Made by a program: the position numbers and the translations under genes
The notes under the pieces: generated by a model
The model's input: the letters and a program-made list of their open reading frames with translations, nothing else
What the model was told of the DNA's origin: nothing
The model's database searches: none
Shown: positions 1 through 6,936 of the stretch, piece after piece
Layout of the letters: each line of letters starts with the position of its first letter
Position numbering within the stretch: position 1 is the stretch's first letter
Origin: an uncultured Lachnospiraceae bacterium
GTDB lineage: Bacteria > Bacillota > Clostridia > Lachnospirales > Lachnospiraceae
Direction: 5' to 3'
NCBI GenBank assembly: GCA_947172705.1
Contig: CAMWCA010000032.1
Span: 1-38,796, forward strand
DNA: 38,796 nt

Positions 1-117
1 TTCCCAGCCCCATTGCCCTGCGCCACCTGTCCTCCCGCAAACCCATCTTGTATGGCGCCGTATCTTGCCCCGTGGCGTGGGTGTGAAATGCAACCAGCTA
101 AATCCATGATTTGGCAG

Positions 118-437
118 CAGTTTAGCCTGCCGCAAGGAACAGAAGCGTATCGGCATCCTGATTTTGCACCCAGGGGACACACCTCTTTTCCAGGCTTTGG
201 CGGAGAATTGGCAATTTCACTTACAGAATGCTCCTGTAACGAGGGCAAAACCGCCAGGACGGCGGTTTTAGAAACCTCGCGGCACGGATGCCGCTGGTTT
301 CGACCCGACCGGATTAAAAGTTTTGCGCATTCTGTTAGTGAAATCCAATTCGTAGACAAGACTGGAAAGGAGGTGTGTCCCCTGGGTGCAAAATCAGGAT
401 GTCGATACGCTTCTGCTCCTTGCGGCAGGCTGAACTG
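118..437. repeat. Long foldback (inverted) repeat element
   Basis: Two 76-nt arms, 118-193 and 362-437, are reverse complements with only four differences. Read as + strand RNA, three of the four would be G-U wobbles and one an A-C mismatch. A second inner stem pairs 205-231 with 327-351, with a 2-nt bulge and one mismatch. The loop holds two more perfect hairpins: 247-255 with 261-269, and 279-284 with 289-294. The 580 nt before the first gene hold this element, a promoter, and nothing I recognise in 1-117. A third copy of the arm lies at 38720-38796. The design is that of a MITE-like or REP-like dispersed element, or of a structured RNA. No transposase is nearby, so its class is open. Confidence 0.85.
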
Positions 438-509
438 CTACATCTTCGATCTTCAATTACAATATTGTTGCATTTCATAACATTTTCCATTAAAATGATA
501 AAGAAGGAC

Positions 510-537
510 TAATTTATTTTACAGGATATGCCGATAA
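510..537 (+). promoter_or_regulatory. Putative sigma-28 (SigD/FliA) promoter
   Basis: GCCGATAA at 530-537 matches the -10 element of flagellar sigma-28 promoters exactly. TAAT at 510-513 is one base off the TAAA -35 core, and the spacing is 16 nt where 15 is usual. The predicted start of transcription is near 544, leaving a leader of about 37 nt before the ATG at 581. The match is by eye. Confidence 0.55.
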
Positions 538-580
538 CCATTATAACCAAATGACCAAAACAACCAAGGAGGGTGATATT

Positions 581-1207
581 ATGAGCGTAAATGGAGTTAC
601 AGGTGCAAGTGATGCGTACAGTGCATACGCAACCAATACCAAAGGCACCGAAACCAAAACAGAGAACAAAGCAGAAGCTTCAAAGGACAAAACTACTGAA
701 TCCGCTGGTGCAGTGTACGAGCCTTCTAAGGAAACTACAACCGTTTCCAACAAGAAATATAAGCCCGATGCAAATATGGTCGCTAAATTGAAAGCAGATG
801 CGGAAGCAAGAACAGCACAGTTAAAGAGCCTGGTAGAGAAGATGCTTACCAAGCAGGGCGAAACCTACGGAAAGGCAAATGACATCTGGAGTCTTTTATC
901 CAGCGGCAAGTTTACCGTAGATGCTGAGACCAAAGCACAGGCACAGGCTGATATTGCAGAAGACGGATACTGGGGCGTATCTCAGACCTCTCAGCGTATT
1001 CTTGATTTTGCTACCGCTTTAACTGGTGGAGATCCGGATAAGATCGAAGAAATGCGTGCCGCATTCCAGAAGGGCTTTAAGCAGGCTGAAAAGACCTGGG
1101 GCGGAAGTCTTCCCGACATTTCCCAGAAGACCTATGACGCTGTTATGAAGGGCTTTGACAAGATGGCTGAGGATGCTGGTCTCAAGACAGCAGAAACCGA
1201 AGCATAA
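581..1207 (+). CDS. Conserved hypothetical protein, possibly flagellum-associated
   Basis: A 208-residue protein. The start at 581 is chosen because AAGGAGGGTGA lies 5-8 nt upstream; an in-frame ATG at 551 has no such site. Residues 1-60 are Thr/Lys/Glu/Ala-rich and look disordered. The rest is predicted helical and ends with the segments GYWGVSQTSQRILDFA and ALTGGDPDKIEEM, followed by a KGF...TWGG...LPDIS stretch. This resembles the C-terminal pattern of DUF5610-like proteins as I remember them, which I cannot verify. There is no signal peptide or membrane segment and no cysteine. It stands alone, with a sigma-28-like promoter before it and a terminator after it, so expression with late flagellar genes is a reasonable inference. 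The biochemical function is unknown. Confidence 0.8.
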   Translation: MSVNGVTGASDAYSAYATNTKGTETKTENKAEASKDKTTESAGAVYEPSKETTTVSNKKYKPDANMVAKLKADAEARTAQLKSLVEKMLTKQGETYGKANDIWSLLSSGKFTVDAETKAQAQADIAEDGYWGVSQTSQRILDFATALTGGDPDKIEEMRAAFQKGFKQAEKTWGGSLPDISQKTYDAVMKGFDKMAEDAGLKTAETEA

Positions 1208-1241
1208 GCTCTGAACACTCATTTTAATTGAACGTGACAAA

Positions 1242-1282
1242 GGCTCAAAGCTGCGCCGTGCGCCGGTTTTGAGTCTTTTTTT
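1242..1282 (+). terminator. Rho-independent terminator of the 581-1207 gene
   Basis: GGCTCAAA pairs with TTTGAGTC (one G-U), an inner GC-rich stem extends it, and a run of seven T follows. It starts 35 nt after the stop codon. Confidence 0.85.
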
Positions 1283-1362
1283 ATAATATTTATTTTGCTT
1301 AATACAACGGCGGATGCCTTGCTGCACAAGCCATCCGCCATTGACGCCCCAGAACACTTCGT

Positions 1363-2928
1363 TTATATGTTTTTCACGATCAGTATCTTATCCCCCGCCC
1401 TCACTTCATCTGATGTCAGATCATTGGTCTGTTTGATCACCGATACCGGTACATAGTAACGTTTTCCGATATCCCACAGGCTTTCTCCTTCTTTTACCAT
1501 ATACACCGCGATGCCTGGCAGTGCCGCCATTTTTTCCATATCCGGCTCATCCACCGTAATCTGCTCCACGATCTTTTCTTTCCAGGTGCGATAAACATTG
1601 GCTCTGAAATAGAGAACACATTTCACATCCACTTCCCCATTGTCAATAATCGCCACTGTCACCTGATCCACAAACGCCTGCACCGGATAAATGCAGTTCT
1701 CATCAATTCCCTCTGCGTCTAATTCGTATTGGAAGGGTATCGTTCCCTTGATAACGCCATACTCATTTTCTTCGTTGCTACATTGGTAGAAAATCTGCAG
1801 ATTTACCACACCGGTAAGCTCGATTCCGCCCTCCAGCACATTTTGTCCCGTGATCTGCAGACTGCTTGTGGTATGCAGGATCTTATGAAGCATCACCTTT
1901 TCGTCCTCACACTTGAAATGCCCTGCAAGCTTTGCTTTTCCATTGCTCCTGGAAAGAAGCTTTCTGAATTCAGCATTTTTTTCCGCAACGGACACCTCGT
2001 TCACCACGCCGTAAACATCAGACAAAATATCAATGTTTTCTTCCTCATAAATACAGATATCCAGATCCAGGCATTGTTCAAAGGTAATGACCCTTTCTTC
2101 TCCGTCAAAGTCCGGTCTCACCTCTACTTCTCTGTTCTCCGCCCGGAAGCGAATTTCCGGTATCATGCCCTCCTGGGCGCCGGGGCAGTCCAAGCTTCCT
2201 GCAAAGGGAAGGGTGGTTTCATAATGGCATAGCTCTTCCTCATCCCCTTCTCCTCTGTAAAGGAAAAAGGCGCGCAGCTCCCCTTGCACACTGATCTTAT
2301 CCTCCAGCACCTTAAATTCCACTGCGCCCGGTGTAACCTCTGACCAGATCATGGCAAAAATATTAGGAAAGCTTCCCGGGATCTCCACCTCTTCCTTCAC
2401 CCTGAAAATATCCTTCTTCTTAATGGTCATAACTGCCACATCCAGCGTCTTTTTACGGAATTCTACCGGTTCTTCGCTGTAGAGATCCACTGCCGTCTCC
2501 TCATCGCAGATCTCCTCACAGGTCAGCCCCAGGGTTATCACAGATTGAATGCTGAGTTTTCGGGAATTAATAAGCCCTATGCTCAAATCCTCCAATTCCC
2601 AGTTTACATTCACACTGTCGCCGCCCCGAATGCCTTCCATGAAAACCATCTCATCAAAAGGCAGTTCCCCTTCCATATCCGCAACATTGGATTTTTCCGT
2701 AGTTCCTTTTTCTGCCAGATAAAGCACATGAAAGCATAGTCTGCCTTTCACATTCACATGATCATCTGTCACCTTCATCTCGTCAATTATCACATTTCCT
2801 CTATCCATGATCAGCTTTGCTGCATCCGGTCTGGAATCGGAGATGATTACGTCATCCTCCAGGGTCATCTGGGTATTTGCCTTACATTTCATGCAGTCAG
2901 TATGTATATTTCGTTTCATTAACTCCAT
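1363..2928 (-). CDS. sipL: SipL-like spore envelope protein (DUF3794/SPOCS + LysM)
   Basis: A 521-residue protein with about three DUF3794 (SPOCS) modules, near residues 30-115, 180-270 and 320-420, and a C-terminal LysM at about 475-519 containing VKEGESLWDIGKRY. This is the architecture of Clostridioides difficile SipL, which binds the morphogenetic ATPase SpoIVA through its LysM and is needed for spore coat assembly. There is no signal peptide, fitting a mother-cell cytosolic protein at the forespore surface. The ATG at 2928 follows GGGAGGT by 6-7 nt. It lies 70 nt after pyrD on the same strand, but that gap holds a sigma-E-like promoter, so its expression is probably sporulation-specific rather than tied to the pyr operon. 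Confidence 0.88.
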   Translation of the reverse strand: MELMKRNIHTDCMKCKANTQMTLEDDVIISDSRPDAAKLIMDRGNVIIDEMKVTDDHVNVKGRLCFHVLYLAEKGTTEKSNVADMEGELPFDEMVFMEGIRGGDSVNVNWELEDLSIGLINSRKLSIQSVITLGLTCEEICDEETAVDLYSEEPVEFRKKTLDVAVMTIKKKDIFRVKEEVEIPGSFPNIFAMIWSEVTPGAVEFKVLEDKISVQGELRAFFLYRGEGDEEELCHYETTLPFAGSLDCPGAQEGMIPEIRFRAENREVEVRPDFDGEERVITFEQCLDLDICIYEEENIDILSDVYGVVNEVSVAEKNAEFRKLLSRSNGKAKLAGHFKCEDEKVMLHKILHTTSSLQITGQNVLEGGIELTGVVNLQIFYQCSNEENEYGVIKGTIPFQYELDAEGIDENCIYPVQAFVDQVTVAIIDNGEVDVKCVLYFRANVYRTWKEKIVEQITVDEPDMEKMAALPGIAVYMVKEGESLWDIGKRYYVPVSVIKQTNDLTSDEVRAGDKILIVKNI

Positions 2929-2959
2929 AAAAATACCTCCCTACGGTCTACTTGTTTTA

Positions 2960-2986
2960 AATGTATGACCAAGGGAGGTAAAGTAT
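2960..2986 (-). promoter_or_regulatory. Putative sporulation sigma-E promoter of sipL
   Basis: On the minus strand CATACATT (2960-2967) fits the sigma-E -10 consensus and ATA (2984-2986) fits the -35 core, with a 16-nt spacer, which is the expected spacing. The predicted start lies about 25 nt before the sipL ATG. In C. difficile sipL is known to be sigma-E dependent. Confidence 0.6.
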
Positions 2987-2998
2987 GCCAAAAGAGAC

Positions 2999-3904
2999 TT
3001 ACTCCTTCACGCCGCCAATCAGCTCAGCGATATCCTCTACTCCATACTTTTTCATATAATCTTCAATTCCTTCCGCCACTTCCACCGTAGCATAGGGATT
3101 CACAAAATTCATTGCTCCGACCGCCACTGCGCTGGCTCCTGCCAGGAGAAATTCAATGGCATCCTCCGCCGAACCGATCCCTCCCATCCCGATCACCGGG
3201 ATTTTTACCGCGTGGGCCGCCTGATATACCATCCGCACCGCCACCGGCTTAATAGCAGGTCCCGAAAGTCCTCCTGTTTTATTGGCAAGGGCAAAGGTTC
3301 TTCTGTAAATGTCGATCTTCATGCCGGTAAGGGTATTGATCAGGGAAAGGGCATCGGCTCCCGCCGCCTCCGCCGCCTTTGCCATTTCCGTAATATCCGT
3401 AACATTGGGACTCAACTTCATGATCACCGGCTGCTTTGCCTTTTGCTTAATTTGGGAGGTAATATCATAAAGACAGTCCGCCTTCTGACCAAAGGCAATC
3501 GCCCCTTCCTTTACGTTGGGACAGGATACGTTGATTTCCAGCATATCCACCTCTGTATCCCCCAGTCTTTCCACTACCTCCAGATAATCCCCTATGCTTT
3601 TTCCACACACATTCACAATCACCTTTGTATCAAACTGCTTTAAAAAGGGGAGATCCCGTTCTATCAGCACCTCAACACCCGGATTCTGTAAGCCTATGGC
3701 GTTTAACATTCCGCCATAGGTTTCCGCCACCCTGGGGGTGGGATTGCCCTGCCAGGGCACATTGGCAACTCCTTTGGTTACTACTCCGCCTAACCGATTC
3801 AGATCCACAAAATCGCTGTATTCCATACCGGAACCAAAGGTTCCCGATGCTGTCATAACAGGATTTTTCAACTCCACCCCTGCAATTTTTACCTTTGTAT
3901 TCAT
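2999..3904 (-). CDS. pyrD: Dihydroorotate dehydrogenase, class 1B catalytic subunit
   Basis: A 301-residue cytosolic FMN enzyme that oxidises dihydroorotate to orotate, the fourth step of UMP synthesis. The segment NVSCPN places the catalytic base at Cys128; a Cys here marks class 1 enzymes, whereas class 2 uses Ser. PVIGMGGIGSAEDA is the phosphate-binding part of the TIM barrel. Class 1B enzymes work as a heterotetramer with PyrK and pass electrons to NAD+, and pyrK is indeed directly upstream. The two genes share one base in TGATG, which indicates translational coupling. Length is normal for the family. Confidence 0.97.
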   Translation of the reverse strand: MNTKVKIAGVELKNPVMTASGTFGSGMEYSDFVDLNRLGGVVTKGVANVPWQGNPTPRVAETYGGMLNAIGLQNPGVEVLIERDLPFLKQFDTKVIVNVCGKSIGDYLEVVERLGDTEVDMLEINVSCPNVKEGAIAFGQKADCLYDITSQIKQKAKQPVIMKLSPNVTDITEMAKAAEAAGADALSLINTLTGMKIDIYRRTFALANKTGGLSGPAIKPVAVRMVYQAAHAVKIPVIGMGGIGSAEDAIEFLLAGASAVAVGAMNFVNPYATVEVAEGIEDYMKKYGVEDIAELIGGVKE

Positions 3905-4686
3905 CAGATATCCACCTCCCTTGCCTCAAATACCGGTCCGTCTGTACAGATTCTGGCATTATTTACATGGGAATGCCCATCCTTGTGGGTTGTTTTACAC
4001 ACACAGCCCAGACACGCCCCTACTCCACATGCCATCCGCTCCTCCAGAGACAAATAGGCGTCTATCTGCCTTTCCCCCGCATATGCCTTGATCGCCCGAA
4101 GCATGGGCATGGGACCGCATGCCATGATCACCTCTGCCGTGAGCCCTTCCCGCTCCATAGCCGTAAGCACATTTCCTTTTGTTCCCGCACTTCCGTCCTC
4201 TGTGGCAACATATACTCTGCCATATCGTTCCAAATCCTCCTTCAGGAAAAGCGTTCCTTCCCGGTAACCTGCAATGATCACAGGCTCACCTCCTGCCGTC
4301 TTCAATTCCCTAGCAAGCTGGAGCATGGGAGGAATACCGATTCCGCCGCCCATCAGCACCGCCTGTTTTCCTTCCGCTGCCTGAACAGGAAAGCCGTTTC
4401 CGAGAACTCCCAATATCTCTACGCTCTGTCCGCTCTGCCACCCGGCAAATTCCTCCGTTCCCTTTCCTGCAATTCGATACACAATGCGAATCCTTTCAAC
4501 CTCCCTGTCCACCTCACAGATACTAATGGGGCGAGGAAGCAAACGGGCGCCGTCCCTGGGATAAACACCGATAAACTGCCCGGCGCAGGCGTCCTTTGCC
4601 AAATCTGTAAAAAGCCACATGTCATAAATATCCGGCGCTATTTTTCTCTGTTCCGCCACAATTGCCGTTGTTTTCTCCTTGCTCAT
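3904..4686 (-). CDS. pyrK: Dihydroorotate dehydrogenase electron transfer subunit PyrK
   Basis: A 260-residue flavoprotein of the ferredoxin-reductase type. An FAD-binding barrel (about 1-100, with LLPRPISI) is followed by an NAD-binding part starting at LMGGGIGIPPML. The C-terminus carries the [2Fe-2S] ligands in CGVGACLGCVCK plus a later Cys in ARICTDGPVF. It carries electrons from PyrD to NAD+. Its ATG overlaps the pyrC stop by four bases and its stop overlaps the pyrD start by one, so the three genes form a tight operon. Confidence 0.96.
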   Translation of the reverse strand: MSKEKTTAIVAEQRKIAPDIYDMWLFTDLAKDACAGQFIGVYPRDGARLLPRPISICEVDREVERIRIVYRIAGKGTEEFAGWQSGQSVEILGVLGNGFPVQAAEGKQAVLMGGGIGIPPMLQLARELKTAGGEPVIIAGYREGTLFLKEDLERYGRVYVATEDGSAGTKGNVLTAMEREGLTAEVIMACGPMPMLRAIKAYAGERQIDAYLSLEERMACGVGACLGCVCKTTHKDGHSHVNNARICTDGPVFEAREVDI

Positions 4687-6017
4687 TCCACATTTCCTCC
4701 GTTTAAAGTCTGCTCTTCCTGCCTTCTTTTCTTTTGATAAACCACCTTCCCATCACAAATGGCGGCATATACCACTCCCGGAAGTTCCTGTCCGATAAAG
4801 GGCGAATTGCAGGATTTGGACGCAAAATCCGATACCACCCAAGTCTCCCGGTCGGCAAACAACACCAGATCCGCCGGCGCTCCTTCCTCTATCCTGCCGC
4901 CGGGACATCCATAAAGTCGGCAGGGTGCCGTACTCATCCTGTGAATCAATTCTCCATAAGATAAATACCCCTTGTTCACCAGCTCTCTGATGCCCAGAGA
5001 AAGAGCCGTTTCCAATCCGATGATGCCGCTGGGGGCTTCTGTAACAGGTTTTTCCTTCTCTGCCTTACTGTGAGGTGCATGATCCGTTGCAATCAGATCG
5101 ATCACCCCTTCCTTTAAGCCTTCTATAATAGCAAGCCTGTCCTCCTCCTCCCGAAGGGGCGGATTCATTTTTGCCAGGGTTCCTTTTTCGATCACGGCAT
5201 CCTGGGTCAGGGTAAAATGATGAGGGGTTGCTTCTGCATGCACATGAGCTCCCTTCGCCTTTGCCTGACGTACCAATTCCACTCCTTCTCTGGTGCTGAT
5301 ATGCTGTATCACCACCTCTGCCCCCGTGACAAGCGCCAGTTCCAGATCCCTCTTGATCAAGCTGATCTCCGCCTCTCTGGGCGAGCCTCCAACCTGGTAA
5401 AACGCCGATGCCCTGCCTGCATGAATGCCATTATTGACAATTTTCTCAGGGTCCTCCTCATGAAAGCTAATGGGCTTTCCCAATTTCGCCGCCCGTTCCA
5501 TTGCCTCTTTCACCAGATTCTGATCCATAAGGGGTATCCCGTCATCGGTAAATCCTGCCGCCCCGGCACTGGCAAGCCCTTCCATATCTACCAGTTCCTT
5601 TCCTTCCATTCTCCTGGTCACGTTCACACAGCTTGCAATATGAATTCCTGTTTCCTCCCCCTTAGAAAGCACGTATGAAAGAGTTTCCTCATTATCCACC
5701 GGCGGTTTTGTATTTGCCATCAACACGATCTGCGTAAATCCGCCTCTTTTCGCCGCCTCAGCGCCGCTGTAAATATCCTCTTTATAAGTAAAGCCGGGAT
5801 CTCTGAAATGCACATGGGTATCCGCAAGCCCCGGCGCAACCATAAGCCCTCCGGCATCCAAAACACATTCCCTGGGAATCCCATCCAGACTTTGTTCCCT
5901 CTCCCCTTTCTTATGGGGCAGAATTTCAGCAATTTTCCCCTCTTCTATTCTCAGATCCGCCTCATAAAGGACGTCCTTCACCGGATCTATAATCGTACCA
6001 TTCTTAATATAAAGCAT
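4683..6017 (-). CDS. pyrC: Dihydroorotase
   Basis: A 444-residue amidohydrolase that cyclises carbamoyl aspartate to dihydroorotate, the third step of pyrimidine synthesis. Metal-binding motifs are visible: HVHFRDPG at 68-75, HEED, the His in QHIST, and ATDHAPH. The length and motif set fit the bacterial class I (multi-metal) type rather than the shorter E. coli type. It is the first gene of pyrC-pyrK-pyrD. The ATG at 6017 follows GAGGTGGGG and a good promoter. I saw no PyrR-binding leader or attenuator in the short 5' region, so the mode of control is not evident. The carbamoyl-aspartate and UMP-forming genes (pyrB, pyrE, pyrF) are not in the window. Confidence 0.96.
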   Translation of the reverse strand: MLYIKNGTIIDPVKDVLYEADLRIEEGKIAEILPHKKGEREQSLDGIPRECVLDAGGLMVAPGLADTHVHFRDPGFTYKEDIYSGAEAAKRGGFTQIVLMANTKPPVDNEETLSYVLSKGEETGIHIASCVNVTRRMEGKELVDMEGLASAGAAGFTDDGIPLMDQNLVKEAMERAAKLGKPISFHEEDPEKIVNNGIHAGRASAFYQVGGSPREAEISLIKRDLELALVTGAEVVIQHISTREGVELVRQAKAKGAHVHAEATPHHFTLTQDAVIEKGTLAKMNPPLREEEDRLAIIEGLKEGVIDLIATDHAPHSKAEKEKPVTEAPSGIIGLETALSLGIRELVNKGYLSYGELIHRMSTAPCRLYGCPGGRIEEGAPADLVLFADRETWVVSDFASKSCNSPFIGQELPGVVYAAICDGKVVYQKKRRQEEQTLNGGNVE

Positions 6018-6067
6018 CCATCCCCACCTCTTTCAACCACATCCTGATAAATCCACCAATCTTAACT

Positions 6068-6097
6068 AGTATGTATCAGCTTCTGCTTACTTGTCAA
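6068..6097 (-). promoter_or_regulatory. Sigma-A promoter of pyrC-pyrK-pyrD
   Basis: On the minus strand TTGACA (6092-6097) is a perfect -35, followed 18 nt later by CATACT (6068-6073) as the -10. The leader to the pyrC ATG is only about 45 nt. Confidence 0.6.
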
Positions 6098-6167
6098 TAT
6101 CACTTATTACAAAACTAAAGTAATCTGTTGAAAATTTGGTTTGATGCAGCGGGACGGCACTATGGAA

Positions 6168-6251
6168 GGGGAAGCAGGTGGCAGGGGCAAGTGTGACTCG
6201 GGCATGGATGCCCGACCACACTGATCGCGTCGCCTGCCGCACGCCTTCCCC
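6168..6251. repeat. Cruciform-forming intergenic inverted repeat
   Basis: A stem of two parts (6198-6205 with 6208-6215, and 6190-6195 with 6217-6222) forms an almost perfect hairpin. Outer arms 6168-6174/6245-6251 and 6180-6185/6233-6238 extend it. The tip GGCATGGATGCC resembles GGCACGGATGCC in the loop of the repeat at 118-437. It sits between the lipoprotein terminator and the pyrC promoter in a 385-nt gap that holds no gene I can support. Confidence 0.6.
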
Positions 6252-6363
6252 GGGATACTTAGTTCTTCTTACCGCTGTACATTGGATTTCAACTGTAATG
6301 CCAGGAGGCAAACCGGTCCTCCCTATGACAATGCCCCGCCGCCGTCTGTCCCTCCCCCCACGC

Positions 6364-6396
6364 AAAAAACAGCAGATAGCCAACCAGCTACCTGCT
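6364..6396 (-). terminator. Terminator of the htrA/lipoprotein unit
   Basis: On the minus strand AGCAGGTAGC pairs with GCTATCTGCT (one mismatch) around a 6-nt loop, and a G plus six T follow. It lies just after the stop codon of the lipoprotein gene. Confidence 0.85.
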
Positions 6397-6402
6397 ATTT
6401 TT

Positions 6403-6843
6403 CTAATTAAATACCACCGGTTTATCCACAAACTCCGTCTTGATCACAACGTAGGGGTAAGATGGCGCATCCTTTTTATCCGTTTCCGTATCCGCCGGAT
6501 CAGGTCCGATCAGGGTTGTATCCGCGTAAATGGCATTTTCCGTAAGATACAGGGCATTCACCGTAATACTGTACCCACCGGTTACCTGTTCTCCATAGCC
6601 AATGCAGATATACAAAAATCCATTATCCTGGTACGTAACCTTAAAGGTGTTCCCCTTTTTCTCGTCTATGACCGTTCTAAGCTCCTCCGGAATATTGTCT
6701 TCCGCCAAAACCGTAAATTCCAGATCTTTAATTTTCTCCATCGGATTCTTCTCTTCCTTTGCGCACCCTGTCAAAATACACAGAATCAGAGTTCCCAACA
6801 GGCACATCCAGCCTTTTATAAGACGCAGGCATATTTTTTTCAT
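6403..6843 (-). CDS. Lipoprotein with PrcB C-terminal-like domain
   Basis: A 146-residue exported protein. The N-terminus has a basic stretch, a hydrophobic core and the lipobox LTGC, so it should be lipid-anchored on the outer face of the membrane. The C-terminal half, with YGEQVTGGYSITV and YPYVVIKTEF, fits the PrcB C-terminal domain; in Treponema PrcB is an auxiliary lipoprotein of the protease PrcA. An upstream in-frame GTG at 6852 is possible, but the ATG at 6843 is better placed after GGTGATC. It lies 93 nt after an HtrA-type protease on the same strand with no clear terminator between them, which suggests, but does not show, a role with that protease. Confidence 0.85.
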   Translation of the reverse strand: MKKICLRLIKGWMCLLGTLILCILTGCAKEEKNPMEKIKDLEFTVLAEDNIPEELRTVIDEKKGNTFKVTYQDNGFLYICIGYGEQVTGGYSITVNALYLTENAIYADTTLIGPDPADTETDKKDAPSYPYVVIKTEFVDKPVVFN

Positions 6844-6936
6844 AACGATCACCCATAAACAAACATTGTTTTCTTTTTATCAATTTATGAGCAAACCGCT
6901 AAAAGAATGCCTAAGGATCTTCTCCATGCCCGCCGC

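Noticed and set aside
13..480. A 155-codon + strand open frame across the foldback repeat
   Set aside because: It runs through both arms of the inverted repeat, has no ribosome binding site and no recognisable domain. The structure explains the sequence better than a protein does.
1019..1357. A 112-codon minus strand open frame after the 581-1207 gene
   Set aside because: It overlaps the coding gene on the other strand and runs through its terminator, with no start signal or domain.
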